Source of the DNA: Slackia heliotrinireducens DSM 20476
Lineage (GTDB): Bacteria > Actinomycetota > Coriobacteriia > Coriobacteriales > Eggerthellaceae
NCBI RefSeq assembly: GCF_000023885.1
Contig: NC_013165.1
Location: 682,001-746,000 of the forward strand
Reading direction: 5' to 3'
Length of the DNA stretch: 64,000 nucleotides
The notes beneath the pieces were generated by a model that saw nothing but the letters and a program-made list of their open reading frames with translations, was not told the DNA's origin and searched no databases. A program made the translations under genes and the position numbers. Of this stretch, positions 33,577 through 43,047 are shown one piece after another. Within the stretch, counting starts at the first letter, position 1. Every line of letters starts with the position of its first letter.

Positions 33577-36500
33577 ATGCTTGATTCCACGCTGTCCAGA
33601 CGTTCATTCTTCAAGATCGCTGCCGCAACGGCAGGAGCTGCTCTTGTGGCATCTGAAGTCGAAGCAACGATGTTCGAGAATCCTGAACTGGCACATGCCG
33701 AGGAGGAAATCGACGTCAAGGTCATCCACTCCACGTGCCGCGGCTGCGGCAAAATGGAATGCGGCAACCTGATCACCGTCCAAAACGGGCGTGTCGTGCA
33801 TATCGAAGGCGACCATCGCGCCGTCGCATCCCGCGGCAATCTCTGCGTCAAAGGACGTGCTGCAACGCAGGCCCTGTACCATCCCGACCGCATCCGCTAT
33901 CCTCTCATCCGCACCACGCCGAAGGGCGAAGACCCCAAATGGAAGCGCGTGTCGCACGATGAGGCCATTCAATATATGGCAGACGGCTTCAACAGCGTCA
34001 TCGAGAAGTACGGCCAGCATTCCATCAAGTGCCTCCACGGCACCGGCCGAATCACCACCTACGCCACCGAGGCGTACCCGACTTACCTCATCCAGACCGC
34101 GAACACCGGTTCTCCCGCAGGCGTCATCTGCAAGGGTCCGCGCCTGTCGGCGGCAGCCATGATCTGCTTCCCGGGCGCGCATTGGTGCAACCTCATCGAC
34201 GGCCAGAAGGTCAACTTCCAATGGGGCACCAACCAAGAGGTCTCGAACTACGACAACTCCTGCCGTGTCACCGTCGACGAGCACGTGAAGGCCGAGACCA
34301 CCATCCAGGTCGGCCCCCGTATGCAGAACCTCGGCAAAGAGGCGGACATCTGGATCGACCTGCGCCCCGGCACCGACGACGCCGTTGCCTTGGGCCTGCT
34401 GCACCAGGCCGTGTTCAACGAGAACTGCCATCCGGACATGATGTTCGTCAAGAAGTGGACCAACGCCCCCTTCCTGTATTGCGAAGACATCGAGCCTAGC
34501 GGCTGGACCTGGTCCAAGTGGGGCGAGCCGGAAGGCAAGCAGGAGATGGGCTCCTACCCGCTGGACATCCGCACCCGCATTGTGAAGGAATCCGACCTGG
34601 TCGAGGGCGGCTCCGTGCGCAAGATGGCCTATTGGGACACCAAGTCCGACAGCCTGCAGTTCTTCGACACTGAAAAGTGCCTGTGGGAAGGCCAGACCGA
34701 ATACCAGTACCCGGACCTCGAAAAGGACTGCGTCGAATACAAGGGCGGCATCCTGGCCACCGACCCCGGGTTCCCCGTGGACATCGACCCTGCCATCGAA
34801 GGCACCTACGAGATCACGCTCAAGGACGGCACCAAAGCCACCTGCGAGCCCGTCTGGGAAATGTTCAAGCGTCACCTGGAGCCCTGGACCCCGGAGCACA
34901 CCTCCGAGATCACCGGCGTTGCTCCTGAGAAGTTCGTCGCCGCGGCTGAAGCGTATTGCGAAGAGCCCGGCAAGGGCGGCATCGTCTTCAACCTTCCGCT
35001 GGAGCATGCAGGCAACTCCATCCAGACCTCCATGCTGCCGCTGATCCTGTCGGCCCTGATGAACAACATTGACTCTCCTGGCGGACAGCGCGGCTGCGAG
35101 AACATGTTCTTCACCATGGACACGTTCTTCCAGTATCACATCCCCTGGTCCAACGGCACGCTGGACCCGGTGGAGCAGGCGAAGGTCGTCGGCGGCGACC
35201 GCTTCCCGCTGACCCCGTTCTTCCAGATGGTCGGCGGTGCGGCCCTGTATCACGATCCCATCTCCGCCGCTGAGGCCATCCTGTACGACGACCCGTATCC
35301 CATCCGCGCCATGATCTCCAATTCCGGCCAGCACTTCAACTCCGGCAACGCTTGGCAGAACTGGCAGGCTTTCGAGTCGCTGGACTTCTTCGGCGGCTGG
35401 GAGCTGTGGCACAGCCCCACCATCGAGCTGGCCGACGTGGTCATGCCTTCGGCCCACTTCCTGGAGGTCAGCGTCCTGCGTTACACCCAGGGTGGCGAAG
35501 GTGCCATCGGCGCCCAGGTCCAGGCCGTAAAACGCCAGGGCGACGCCTCGTGGGACTCCGCAGACATCTGCTGCGAGCTGTCCAAGGCCATGGGTTACGA
35601 ATACTGGCCGACCCAGGGCAAGCCGATGCCCCAGTGGCCCGACAAGTGGATGAAGCCGTGGCCGACGGAGAAGGATATGCTCGACATGTCCGTGTTGCCG
35701 ATGAGCCCCGACCTTCCCTTCGACATCGCCGTCCCGGCTCCCGACGGAACCATCCTGCGGGCCAAGGATTGGCAGGATTACGTGGACCAGTACCAGACCC
35801 ACAGCCAGTGGAACCTCAAGGAGATCAGCCCCTTCGGTTACTATTACCGCTTCCAGTGGGGACACTTCCGTCCGCGTCCTGCGACCGATCCGACGGCTCC
35901 CTACGTGCCCGGCTTCAACACGCCGACGGGCAAGTTCGAGATCCTTTCCACCATCTTGGAGTCGTATCACGGCAAGAACACCCGCTGGCAGGAGGCTCCG
36001 GGTTCCTACAACGGCATCCCAGGCTACCGCGAGCCGGTCGAGTCGCCGTTCAGCTCGCCCGATCTGTACAAGGAGTACCCGATCATCCTGACTTCCGGCC
36101 GCCGCAACCCGCTGTACTTCCACAACGAGGGACGTCAGCAGCCTTGGCTGCGCGAGCTCACGCCCTGCGCGACCTTCCAGATCCATCCGGATACCGCTGC
36201 CGAGCTGGGCATCGAACAGGGCGATTGGTGCTGGATCGAATCCAAGCGAGGCAAGATCCGCCAGGTCGCAGACCTGTTCTACGGCATCCGCCCCGGCACC
36301 ATCGAGTGCGACCACCAGTGGTGGTACCCCGAGCTGTCCGCACCGAAGCACGGATGGGACCTGTCCAACATCAACGTGCTGGTCAACATGGACCACGAGT
36401 CCCAAGACCCCATCTGCGGCACCTGCAACTGCCGTGGCTACCTGTGCAAGGTGTACAAGGCCACGCCGGAGAATTCGCCCTTCGGCAACCCGTGTCCTTG

Positions 36501-36588
36501 CGACGATGACGGTACGGAGATCATCCACAGCGCCACCGATCCGCGCCTGAAGGAATGGCTGCCCACCTACGAATACGAAGTCGTGTAG
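33577..36588 (+). CDS. Tat-exported molybdopterin oxidoreductase, catalytic subunit
   Basis: 1003-aa member of the DMSO-reductase superfamily. Tat signal SRRSFFKIAAATAG at residues 7-20 sends the folded enzyme outside. The [4Fe-4S] motif is Cys54, Cys57, Cys62, Cys90. Cys185 in GSPAGVICKGPR sits where the Mo/W ligand falls in Cys-type members (thiosulfate/polysulfide reductases), an inference without alignment. MoCo-domain motifs include PLILSALMNNIDSPGGQRG and the C-terminal LTSGRRNPLYFHNEGRQQPW. ATG 33577 is preceded by AAAGGGGGAG. First gene of an operon with DmsB-, DmsC-, TorD-, NapG- and NapH-like genes. Substrate unknown; Eggerthellaceae use such enzymes for catechol dehydroxylation and other reductions. 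Confidence 0.93.
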   Translation: MLDSTLSRRSFFKIAAATAGAALVASEVEATMFENPELAHAEEEIDVKVIHSTCRGCGKMECGNLITVQNGRVVHIEGDHRAVASRGNLCVKGRAATQALYHPDRIRYPLIRTTPKGEDPKWKRVSHDEAIQYMADGFNSVIEKYGQHSIKCLHGTGRITTYATEAYPTYLIQTANTGSPAGVICKGPRLSAAAMICFPGAHWCNLIDGQKVNFQWGTNQEVSNYDNSCRVTVDEHVKAETTIQVGPRMQNLGKEADIWIDLRPGTDDAVALGLLHQAVFNENCHPDMMFVKKWTNAPFLYCEDIEPSGWTWSKWGEPEGKQEMGSYPLDIRTRIVKESDLVEGGSVRKMAYWDTKSDSLQFFDTEKCLWEGQTEYQYPDLEKDCVEYKGGILATDPGFPVDIDPAIEGTYEITLKDGTKATCEPVWEMFKRHLEPWTPEHTSEITGVAPEKFVAAAEAYCEEPGKGGIVFNLPLEHAGNSIQTSMLPLILSALMNNIDSPGGQRGCENMFFTMDTFFQYHIPWSNGTLDPVEQAKVVGGDRFPLTPFFQMVGGAALYHDPISAAEAILYDDPYPIRAMISNSGQHFNSGNAWQNWQAFESLDFFGGWELWHSPTIELADVVMPSAHFLEVSVLRYTQGGEGAIGAQVQAVKRQGDASWDSADICCELSKAMGYEYWPTQGKPMPQWPDKWMKPWPTEKDMLDMSVLPMSPDLPFDIAVPAPDGTILRAKDWQDYVDQYQTHSQWNLKEISPFGYYYRFQWGHFRPRPATDPTAPYVPGFNTPTGKFEILSTILESYHGKNTRWQEAPGSYNGIPGYREPVESPFSSPDLYKEYPIILTSGRRNPLYFHNEGRQQPWLRELTPCATFQIHPDTAAELGIEQGDWCWIESKRGKIRQVADLFYGIRPGTIECDHQWWYPELSAPKHGWDLSNINVLVNMDHESQDPICGTCNCRGYLCKVYKATPENSPFGNPCPCDDDGTEIIHSATDPRLKEWLPTYEYEVV

Positions 36589-36605
36589 TCGAGAAAGGAG
36601 CGATA

Positions 36606-37232
36606 ATGACTCAATATGCGGTCATCACCGACCTCAACCGCTGCGTTTCCTGCCTCAACTGCTGCGTTGCCTGCAAGGAAGCAAACGATGTGCCTATCGG
36701 CAACTTCTGGATCAAGATCCTGCGCGTCGGGCCGAATCCCAAGACCGAGGATTCCGTCTATCCCGATGTGGAGATGTACTACCTGCCCATCAGCTGCCAG
36801 CACTGCAAGAATCCGGCATGCGTCGACGTGTGCCCCACGGGCGCCTCGCACCGTACGGAGAACGGAACCGTGCAGATCGACCACGACAAGTGCATCGGCT
36901 GCCAGTTCTGCGTCATGGCCTGCCCTTACGGCGTCCGCTACCTCAACGAGGAAGAGGGCGTGGTGGAGAAGTGCACCCGCTGCTACCAGAAGACCAACGA
37001 AGGCGAGCTGCCTTCTTGCGTCACGTCCTGCGGCGGCCGTGCCCGTTGGTTCGGCGACATGGACCTGGGCTACGAGGACTTCAGGGGCTCCCTGGGTGCC
37101 GACGGCCAGCCTCTGCGCTTTACCGACACCGATTATGTCAAGCCGTTTGAGGAGAGCGACGTCTACTCGTTGCCGGATTCCGGCAACGGGCCTTCCGACC
37201 GCTTCATCCTCCGCAACAGGACTTGGAGGTAG
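36606..37232 (+). CDS. 4Fe-4S electron-transfer subunit (DmsB-like)
   Basis: 208-aa ferredoxin subunit with four cysteine clusters: CVSCLNCCVACKEAN, CQHCKNPACVDVCPTG, CIGCQFCVMACPYG, and CTRCYQK with CVTSCGG. This is the DmsB/PhsB/NrfC arrangement that wires four [4Fe-4S] clusters from membrane subunit to catalytic subunit. No signal of its own, as expected if it rides out with the Tat-tagged partner. ATG 36606 follows GAAAGGAG, 17 bp after the catalytic subunit's stop. Confidence 0.95.
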   Translation: MTQYAVITDLNRCVSCLNCCVACKEANDVPIGNFWIKILRVGPNPKTEDSVYPDVEMYYLPISCQHCKNPACVDVCPTGASHRTENGTVQIDHDKCIGCQFCVMACPYGVRYLNEEEGVVEKCTRCYQKTNEGELPSCVTSCGGRARWFGDMDLGYEDFRGSLGADGQPLRFTDTDYVKPFEESDVYSLPDSGNGPSDRFILRNRTWR

Positions 37233-37235
37233 ACC

Positions 37236-38147
37236 ATGGATCTTCAGTGGCCTCTCATTATCTTCACCCTGCTGCTGTGCATGTCCGGCGGCATGATGGG
37301 CTTCCAGGGATGGCTTGCCCTCAAGGGTCAGGGGACCCGCAAGTTCCATCTGATCGCCTCGCTCGCCGGTCTCGTCGCGCTCGGCGTCGGCGGCTTCGCA
37401 TCCTTCCTGCACCTGCAGCACTGGGAGCGCATCTTCAACGGATTCGGCCATATCACCTCCGGCATCACCCATGAGATGATCGCCGTCGTGGTGATGGCGC
37501 TGGTGTTCGTCATCGAGCTGGGCATCCTGTGGAAGAACCGCGAGAACGGCGAAGAGGGCCAGGTGCTGCCGAAGGCGCTGGCCGTCGTCGCTGTCGTGGT
37601 GGCCCTGCTTCTGGGCTTCGTGTGCGCGCATTCTTACGACATGTACGCGCGTCCTGCCTGGGGTAACTTCGCTTTGTATCTGTATTACTATGCAAGCGAG
37701 CTCATTCTGGGCGCCACAGGTCTGTGGCTGGTGGCTTCGGTGACCAAGCAGGACCTCGGCATCAACAGGAAGCTGGCGCTGGCCTCTGCCGTCGCGGGCG
37801 CCGTTTCGGCGGTCGTGACCATAGCCTGCGTGCTCTACATCAGCACCATCGACGTCCCGACCGTGGGCATTGCGTTCTACACCATCGACCCGACCGCTCC
37901 GGCGGCCGATCCTGCCGGCACGCTGTCGTCGCCGTTGAGCGGCGCGAACGCACCGTTGTTCTGGCTGGGCGTCGTCATCATCGGATCGCTGGTGCCGGCC
38001 TTGGCAGGCTTCTTGGCCGCCAAGAAGGAAGGCCTTGCGAGTGCTGCGGCGCTGCCGGCTCTTGCCGTGATATGCGCCCTGGCCGGCGGCATCTGCTACC
38101 GCGTCATCCTCTACGTCGTAGCCATAGCCGGATACGTGTACTTCTAA
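37236..38147 (+). CDS. DmsC-like membrane anchor
   Basis: 303-aa membrane protein with eight predicted helices, matching the DmsC family that anchors the reductase and takes electrons from menaquinol without haem. It follows the DmsB-like gene by three bases after the stop codon. The polypeptide has His in helix-loop positions (SFLHLQHWERIF, HITSGITHEM). Quinol oxidation is inferred from family. Confidence 0.9.
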   Translation: MDLQWPLIIFTLLLCMSGGMMGFQGWLALKGQGTRKFHLIASLAGLVALGVGGFASFLHLQHWERIFNGFGHITSGITHEMIAVVVMALVFVIELGILWKNRENGEEGQVLPKALAVVAVVVALLLGFVCAHSYDMYARPAWGNFALYLYYYASELILGATGLWLVASVTKQDLGINRKLALASAVAGAVSAVVTIACVLYISTIDVPTVGIAFYTIDPTAPAADPAGTLSSPLSGANAPLFWLGVVIIGSLVPALAGFLAAKKEGLASAAALPALAVICALAGGICYRVILYVVAIAGYVYF

Positions 38148-38163
38148 GATCTTTCTCCTCTCA

Positions 38164-38209
38164 TTGCACGGGGGCGGTCCTCCCTCCCCTCTAAACCGCC
38201 CCCGTGCAA
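38164..38209 (+). promoter_or_regulatory. Perfect 15-bp hairpin inside the operon
   Basis: TTGCACGGGGGCGGT (38164-38178) pairs exactly with 38195-38209 over a pyrimidine-rich 16-nt loop. No U-run follows in the forward direction. It separates the ABC reductase genes from the accessory genes and may stabilise the upstream mRNA or attenuate the downstream part. Confidence 0.7.
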
Positions 38210-38325
38210 CCGATCTGACCGTCTTCTGTTCTGTCTTCTGAGCGGAATAGGCTGCGCCCCCACTCGTCCATATTCAGCAGCCTGTTCTTCTCAGGAAACA
38301 GGATATCGAAAGGGGGATTGCACAT

Positions 38326-39258
38326 ATGGATACTGATATCCGAGATTTCATCATCGAGGACGACCTGTTCGATCCGTTCATGGACGAGAACGAAGACGAC
38401 GACCGTGCCGAAATCGACGAAGAACCTGAAACGCCGCTGATCGGCGAACCGTTGGACGAATGGAAGAAGCCCGTTGAGGACTGGCGCCCGGCGCAGGTTC
38501 GCATCAAGGACCTGTTCGAGGAGATGCCCGGCCAGAAGCGCATGATGCTCAAGATCATCGATTACTGCCGCGAGGAGCGTACGGGTGAGGAAATGGACGT
38601 CTTCACCAACGACCTCAAGCAGTATTGCTACAGCGTGTATTCGCCGGTCGTCTTCCGCGAGCTGCTGGAAGAGGCGGGCGCCATCGAATACATCAAACCC
38701 GACGAGCCGGAAGGTTCGCAGGACGCCGCCCAGTCGGAAGAAAGGGCCCAGGCGGGCGGGGAGCTGCCGGAAGAGGCGGTATCGCCGCATCGCGGAGACG
38801 TCTACGGCACGCTGCCCGTGGATGACGAAAGCACCCTTGTTCCCATCGACGGGGCCGACATCGTGCACGAGAGCTACATCGAAGGCGACGAGGAGATTCA
38901 GATGGACTTCCTGGAGATCACTCCGTGCGAGCCGGGCACCTGGAAGGCCACGGAAGCGGGGCTTGAGGCCGTCGATTCCATGGACGACCTGGACGGAACC
39001 AAGGAACTGCTCGGCAAGGAACCCAAGTATCTGGATATCTACCATCAGATTCTCGACTACTGCCAAGACGAGTACGGCCGGTCATCCAAAGAGATCGACA
39101 AGCTGGTCAACGACAGCCCGCTGCTTGAGGAGCCGCGTCGCTATTCCGGGTATTTCGTCAGCCGTCTGGAGAAGCAGGGCGCTCTTGAATGGCGCAACGG
39201 CTGGTTCGTGACCGAGGTAGGCAAGAAGATTATCGAGGAGGCGGCTGCCCATGTCTAA
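38326..39258 (+). CDS. Acidic protein with two winged-helix-like repeats
   Basis: 310-aa soluble, very acidic protein of no family I recognise. It shows internal duplication: residues about 68-123 (QKRMMLKIIDYCREERTGEE ... ELLEEAGAIEYI) resemble 233-288 (YLDIYHQILDYCQDEYGRSS ... RLEKQGALEW). Each unit looks like a three-helix winged-helix fold, joined by an acidic linker. ATG 38326 follows GAAAGGGGG. Its end overlaps the TorD-like start by 8 bp, so it is translationally coupled to a molybdoenzyme chaperone and could be an assembly or regulatory factor. Confidence 0.7.
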   Translation: MDTDIRDFIIEDDLFDPFMDENEDDDRAEIDEEPETPLIGEPLDEWKKPVEDWRPAQVRIKDLFEEMPGQKRMMLKIIDYCREERTGEEMDVFTNDLKQYCYSVYSPVVFRELLEEAGAIEYIKPDEPEGSQDAAQSEERAQAGGELPEEAVSPHRGDVYGTLPVDDESTLVPIDGADIVHESYIEGDEEIQMDFLEITPCEPGTWKATEAGLEAVDSMDDLDGTKELLGKEPKYLDIYHQILDYCQDEYGRSSKEIDKLVNDSPLLEEPRRYSGYFVSRLEKQGALEWRNGWFVTEVGKKIIEEAAAHV

Positions 39259-40003
39259 AGAGATCAACCTCGTCTCGGTGATGGAGGGCCGTCTGGCAAC
39301 GTACAGCATGCTGGCCCGCCTGTATCGCAAAGAGGTCGACCAGGCCTATTTGGATAAGATGCTCAAGATGCGCTGCCCCGTGAACACCGGCAGTACCGAT
39401 GTGGACACGGGTTACCGCCTGTTCCACAAGTATTTGAGCGGCGTATGGGAACGCACCATGGAGGATTTGGATCGCGACTACCTGCGCACGTTCATCGGTG
39501 CCAACACCACGGGGCATTCCGCAGCGTATCCCAACGAATCCGTCCATACGTCCCAGGACCGCCTGGTCATGCAGGATGCGCGCGACGAAGTGCGCGCCAT
39601 CTACCGTGCGGCAGGCCTCGAGAACTCGGAGGACTGGAACCAAGGCGAGGACCATATCGCTGTGGAGCTCGAATACATGGCGGTTGAGACGCGCCGCGCG
39701 CTTGCAGCGCTCAAGGAGGACGACCTGCTTACTGCTTCTCGCGAAACGATGCGCCAGTACAACTTCCTGCGCGACCACCTGCTGTCGTGGGTGCCGTTCA
39801 TGGTCAACGACATGCTGAAGTTCGCCCAAACCGATTTCTACCGCGCATTGGCATATCTGACCCGCGGCTTCCTGGATGTGGACCGCGATTTTCTGGAGAA
39901 CGTGCTGCAGGAGGAGCTTGAAGCGGAGCGGTTGATGAAGGGCGGGGAAGACAGGGATGCATCGGTCGAATCCGCGGAAGGCGAAGGAGAGCCTGCTGCT
40001 TAA
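39251..40003 (+). CDS. TorD/DmsD-family molybdoenzyme chaperone
   Basis: 250-aa all-helical chaperone of the TorD family. The typical core is LRTFIGANTTGHSAAYPNESVH with later FLRDHLLSWVPFMVNDML and FYRALAYLTRGFLDVD, corresponding to the family's ExxxxFxxxG/P and HLxxWxPxF-D motifs. It binds the Tat signal of the catalytic subunit until cofactor insertion is complete. Overlaps the preceding gene by 8 bp. Confidence 0.93.
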   Translation: MSKEINLVSVMEGRLATYSMLARLYRKEVDQAYLDKMLKMRCPVNTGSTDVDTGYRLFHKYLSGVWERTMEDLDRDYLRTFIGANTTGHSAAYPNESVHTSQDRLVMQDARDEVRAIYRAAGLENSEDWNQGEDHIAVELEYMAVETRRALAALKEDDLLTASRETMRQYNFLRDHLLSWVPFMVNDMLKFAQTDFYRALAYLTRGFLDVDRDFLENVLQEELEAERLMKGGEDRDASVESAEGEGEPAA

Positions 40004-40069
40004 GGAGCCGGGCGCCATGGACGTTTGCGGGCTTGGAGCCCACAGGAATGCTGAAGGGGGATGTTGCAC

Positions 40070-40741
40070 ATGCAGGAAGCCGGATCGTTCGGCCGTCGCA
40101 GCTTTGTTGCGGGGGCCGCAGGATGCGGTGCAATGTTGGCGTTGGGCCTTGCCAAGTTCGCACCGGAAGGGGATATCTGTCGGCCCCCAGGAGCTCAGGA
40201 CGAGTCCCGGTTCATCGGTGCCTGCGTGCGCTGCGGAAAGTGCCTGGAGGTGTGCCCGAACGGCGTAATCACTCCTGCGACGATTGAGGACGGCATCGTC
40301 TCCATACGTACCCCGAAGCTGAATTTCTCCCGTTCGGCATCGCAGCTGCACGGGAAATTGGGCTGGTGCGACCACTGCGCCGAGAACAACGACGGCATCG
40401 CCAAATGCGCCGAGGTGTGCCCGTCGGGCGCCCTGAGCCTGGATGACGACTCGTCCTTCGACACCATGAAGCTCGGCATCGCCTATATCGAGCGCGATTG
40501 GTGTCTGGCCTGGATGCTAAAGGGGTGCACGCTATGCAAGAACGCCTGCCCCAAGGATGCCATCTATTTCGACGAGCACAACCGTCCGCATGTGGACGAA
40601 GAGGGCTGCAACGGCTGCGGAAGCTGCGAGCAGGCATGCGTCAGCCTTGAGAGCGTGTCTTTGGGCGCCGGCGACCGTTCCGGCGATATCCGCGCCATCA
40701 AGATCTACCCCGTGGGCTGGGAACCGAAGGAGGACGAATAA
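40070..40741 (+). CDS. NapG-like Tat-exported ferredoxin
   Basis: 223-aa periplasmic-type ferredoxin. Tat signal SFGRRSFVAGAAGCGAMLAL; then cluster motifs CVRCGKCLEVCPNG, CDHCAENN with CAEVCPSG, CTLCKNACPKD and CNGCGSCEQAC, i.e. four [4Fe-4S] clusters as in NapG/MauM. I prefer ATG 40070 (9 nt after GGGGG) to ATG 40061. It is followed two bases later by the NapH-like gene, its usual membrane partner for quinol oxidation. Confidence 0.92.
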   Translation: MQEAGSFGRRSFVAGAAGCGAMLALGLAKFAPEGDICRPPGAQDESRFIGACVRCGKCLEVCPNGVITPATIEDGIVSIRTPKLNFSRSASQLHGKLGWCDHCAENNDGIAKCAEVCPSGALSLDDDSSFDTMKLGIAYIERDWCLAWMLKGCTLCKNACPKDAIYFDEHNRPHVDEEGCNGCGSCEQACVSLESVSLGAGDRSGDIRAIKIYPVGWEPKEDE

Positions 40742-40743
40742 TC

Positions 40744-41643
40744 ATGAAGAAGATGAAGACGTCGACCCTTCGCGGTTTGGTGGTGTTGGCCGTCACGCTG
40801 GTCATCGCGGTGGGATACTTCACCCATATGGGTATCGGAAACCTGAGCGGATTCGGGTTCGACGTGTTCTCCGTGCTGTGTCCTTTGGGCTATCTGGAAA
40901 GCCTGCTTGCCAGCAGGACCTTCGTTCCGCGCGCGCTTATCTCGTTTGTCGGCGTGTGCGTGCTCGTGCTGCTGCTGGGCCGCGTGTTCTGCGCGTGGAT
41001 CTGCCCCATGCCGCAGCTGCAGCGCTTCATCCCCGGATTCAAGGCGAAGCAGAAAGCCCAGGCGGCCGCCGAGGCCCATGCGGCCCGCGCCGACCTGGCA
41101 TCCGACCCGTCCGCCAAACCGAACCGATTCAAGCTGGATTCCCGTTTCGGCGTGCTGGTCGGGGCTTTGGCATCTGCGGCCATCTTCGGATTCCCCGTGT
41201 TCTGCCTCGTATGCCCTGTGGGCCTGACCTTCGCAACGGTGTATCTCGTCATGCGCCTGTTCGCTTTCGGCGAAGTGACCTGGACCGTCATTGCGGTGCC
41301 GTTGGTGCTGCTGGTCGAGGTCGTGTTCTTCCGCACCTGGTGCTCGAAGTTCTGCCCGCTGGGCGCTCTCATGTCGCTGCTTTCGGCCGGCAACCGCACC
41401 CTGCGTCCCACCATTGACGACAAGGCGTGCCTGCATGCATCAAAGGGCGTGAAATGCTTCGCCTGCTCGAAGGCATGTCCGCAGCACATCGACATCCGCA
41501 GGCCCGATATCTCCGAAGCGGCGCTGAGCGATTGCACCAAGTGCCGCGAGTGCGCGGACCATTGCCCGGCGCACGCCATTACCTTCCCGATCCTGCCGCA
41601 ATCGCAGGGGACCGTCGAGGCGAAAGCCGAGGTCAAGCACTAA
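40744..41643 (+). CDS. NapH-like membrane ferredoxin
   Basis: 299-aa protein with about four transmembrane helices, the cysteine pairs typical of NapH/NosR (VLCPLG, ICPMPQLQ, LVCPVG, WCSKFCPLG) and two C-terminal cytosolic [4Fe-4S] motifs (CFACSKACPQHIDI, CTKCRECADHCPAH). With the NapG-like protein it forms a quinol dehydrogenase. In this operon it gives a second electron route besides the DmsC-like anchor. Confidence 0.92.
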   Translation: MKKMKTSTLRGLVVLAVTLVIAVGYFTHMGIGNLSGFGFDVFSVLCPLGYLESLLASRTFVPRALISFVGVCVLVLLLGRVFCAWICPMPQLQRFIPGFKAKQKAQAAAEAHAARADLASDPSAKPNRFKLDSRFGVLVGALASAAIFGFPVFCLVCPVGLTFATVYLVMRLFAFGEVTWTVIAVPLVLLVEVVFFRTWCSKFCPLGALMSLLSAGNRTLRPTIDDKACLHASKGVKCFACSKACPQHIDIRRPDISEAALSDCTKCRECADHCPAHAITFPILPQSQGTVEAKAEVKH

Positions 41644-41660
41644 GGCGGTGTTGAACATTG

Positions 41661-42866
41661 ATGAAATGGGTTGAAACGGATAAGCACAGCGTGGCCGATG
41701 AGATGGCCGCGCTGTCTGCGCTTGCGAGTTTCGGCTTGAGCGTGTACCCCGAGCGGTGCGTCCGCGTGCGCAACCGCCATTCATCCTGCAGCAGGTGTGC
41801 CGATGCCTGCACGTCCGGCGCCATTTCGCTGGAACACGGCGAATGGAGCATGAACCCCGACCTCTGCGTCGGGTGCGGAACCTGCGCGACTGTATGTCCC
41901 ACCTGCGCATTGGAGGCGCAGCATCCAAACGATACGATGCTGATGGCTTCTGCCATGAAAAGCGCCCGGGCCTGCGAAGGCGAGGCGGTGTTCGTCTGCC
42001 ATAGGACCATGGAACGCCATCCGGACATCGATTCCGACAAGGTCTGCCAGGTTGTGTGCTTGAGCCGCCTGGAGGAGACGTTGGTGGCTACGTTGTTCGC
42101 CCAGGGCGTGAAGCGTGTGGCGGGCGTGCATGCGGACTGCGCGAACTGCCCGCGCCACCAGGGAATCAAGAGCGCGCACCTCGTGAAAGACACGATGTCG
42201 GCCATTTGTGAAACCTGGGGTATCGACGCCCGTCTCGTTTTGACAGACGAGTTGCCTTCTGCGGCTTTGCGGGATGACGGGGCCTTTCCGGCATCGGATG
42301 ATCCGGACGGAATCGATTTGAGCGCGTACGTGGCCGCGCCGGATCGCGATCAGGCGATGGCAGAAGGATCGAGCGTTTCCCAAGTGGATGGACGCATCAA
42401 GGCGAGCTACGTGCCCGCCCATGTCATGAAGGACGGCACGCTTCCGCATTTCGTGCCGTCGCGTCGGCAGAGGCTGCTTGACCAGCTGGCGACCTTCGGA
42501 GAGCCGGTTGCCGACGAGCTCGATTGCCGATTGTGGGGGCATGTCGTCATCGATTTCAATGCATGCAAGTCCTGCAAGATGTGCGCTGTGTTCTGCCCGA
42601 CGGGGGCCATCTGCAAGTATCGCGACGAAAACGGCGTGGCGGGCATCGAGCACTATGTGGCCGAATGCGTGCATTGCGGGCTCTGCCAGGACATCTGCCC
42701 TGCGGGCGCCATCAAGAGCGTGACCCAGGTTCCCGCCAAGCAGCTTGCGCATGGCGAAACCGAGCGGTACTGCATGCCCGATCCCGAGTGGTGGACCGGC
42801 CCCGACCAGATCCTGCGCAGGATGCGGCCTCAGATTTCAGGCAATTCCGTATCCCACAGTTACTGA
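41661..42866 (+). CDS. Cytosolic polyferredoxin (copy 1)
   Basis: 401-aa soluble protein. N-terminal clusters CSRCADACTSGA and CVGCGTCATVCPTC, a central domain with CANCPRH (and an upstream VVCLSRLEETL stretch), and C-terminal clusters CKSCKMCAVFCPTG and CVHCGLCQDICPAG. It is a clear paralogue of the protein at 43439-44716. No signal peptide. ATG 41661 has no good ribosome site and starts 17 bp after the NapH-like gene. Probably passes electrons between cytosolic donors and the NapGH-like unit; this is inferred from context. Confidence 0.85.
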   Translation: MKWVETDKHSVADEMAALSALASFGLSVYPERCVRVRNRHSSCSRCADACTSGAISLEHGEWSMNPDLCVGCGTCATVCPTCALEAQHPNDTMLMASAMKSARACEGEAVFVCHRTMERHPDIDSDKVCQVVCLSRLEETLVATLFAQGVKRVAGVHADCANCPRHQGIKSAHLVKDTMSAICETWGIDARLVLTDELPSAALRDDGAFPASDDPDGIDLSAYVAAPDRDQAMAEGSSVSQVDGRIKASYVPAHVMKDGTLPHFVPSRRQRLLDQLATFGEPVADELDCRLWGHVVIDFNACKSCKMCAVFCPTGAICKYRDENGVAGIEHYVAECVHCGLCQDICPAGAIKSVTQVPAKQLAHGETERYCMPDPEWWTGPDQILRRMRPQISGNSVSHSY

Positions 42867-42942
42867 CAGACGCGCTCGGCTTCGCATCGGGGAGGCATGA
42901 CGCGTTCACCGGGTTGCCGATGCCGCCGACGGCATCGGTGCT

Positions 42943-42998
42943 CGAAGGAAAGCCCTGCCGCACGGATTCCTCCTGCGGCAGGGCTTTCCTTCGTGTTT
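42943..42998 (+). terminator. Strong terminator of the molybdoenzyme operon
   Basis: Perfect 20-bp stem, 42943-42962 with 42974-42993, followed by TGTTTTT. A second GC hairpin lies just before it (around 42917-42939). Confidence 0.93.
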
Positions 42999-43047
42999 TT
43001 GCGTTTTCAGAGCCGATGGCGGCGCTCCGCACCCGGGTGGACAGGGG

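Noticed and set aside
33604-36528. 974-aa minus-strand frame across the molybdoenzyme gene
   Set aside because: Very long but caused by codon bias of the real gene opposite; the plus strand has the Tat signal, Fe-S motif and known fold.
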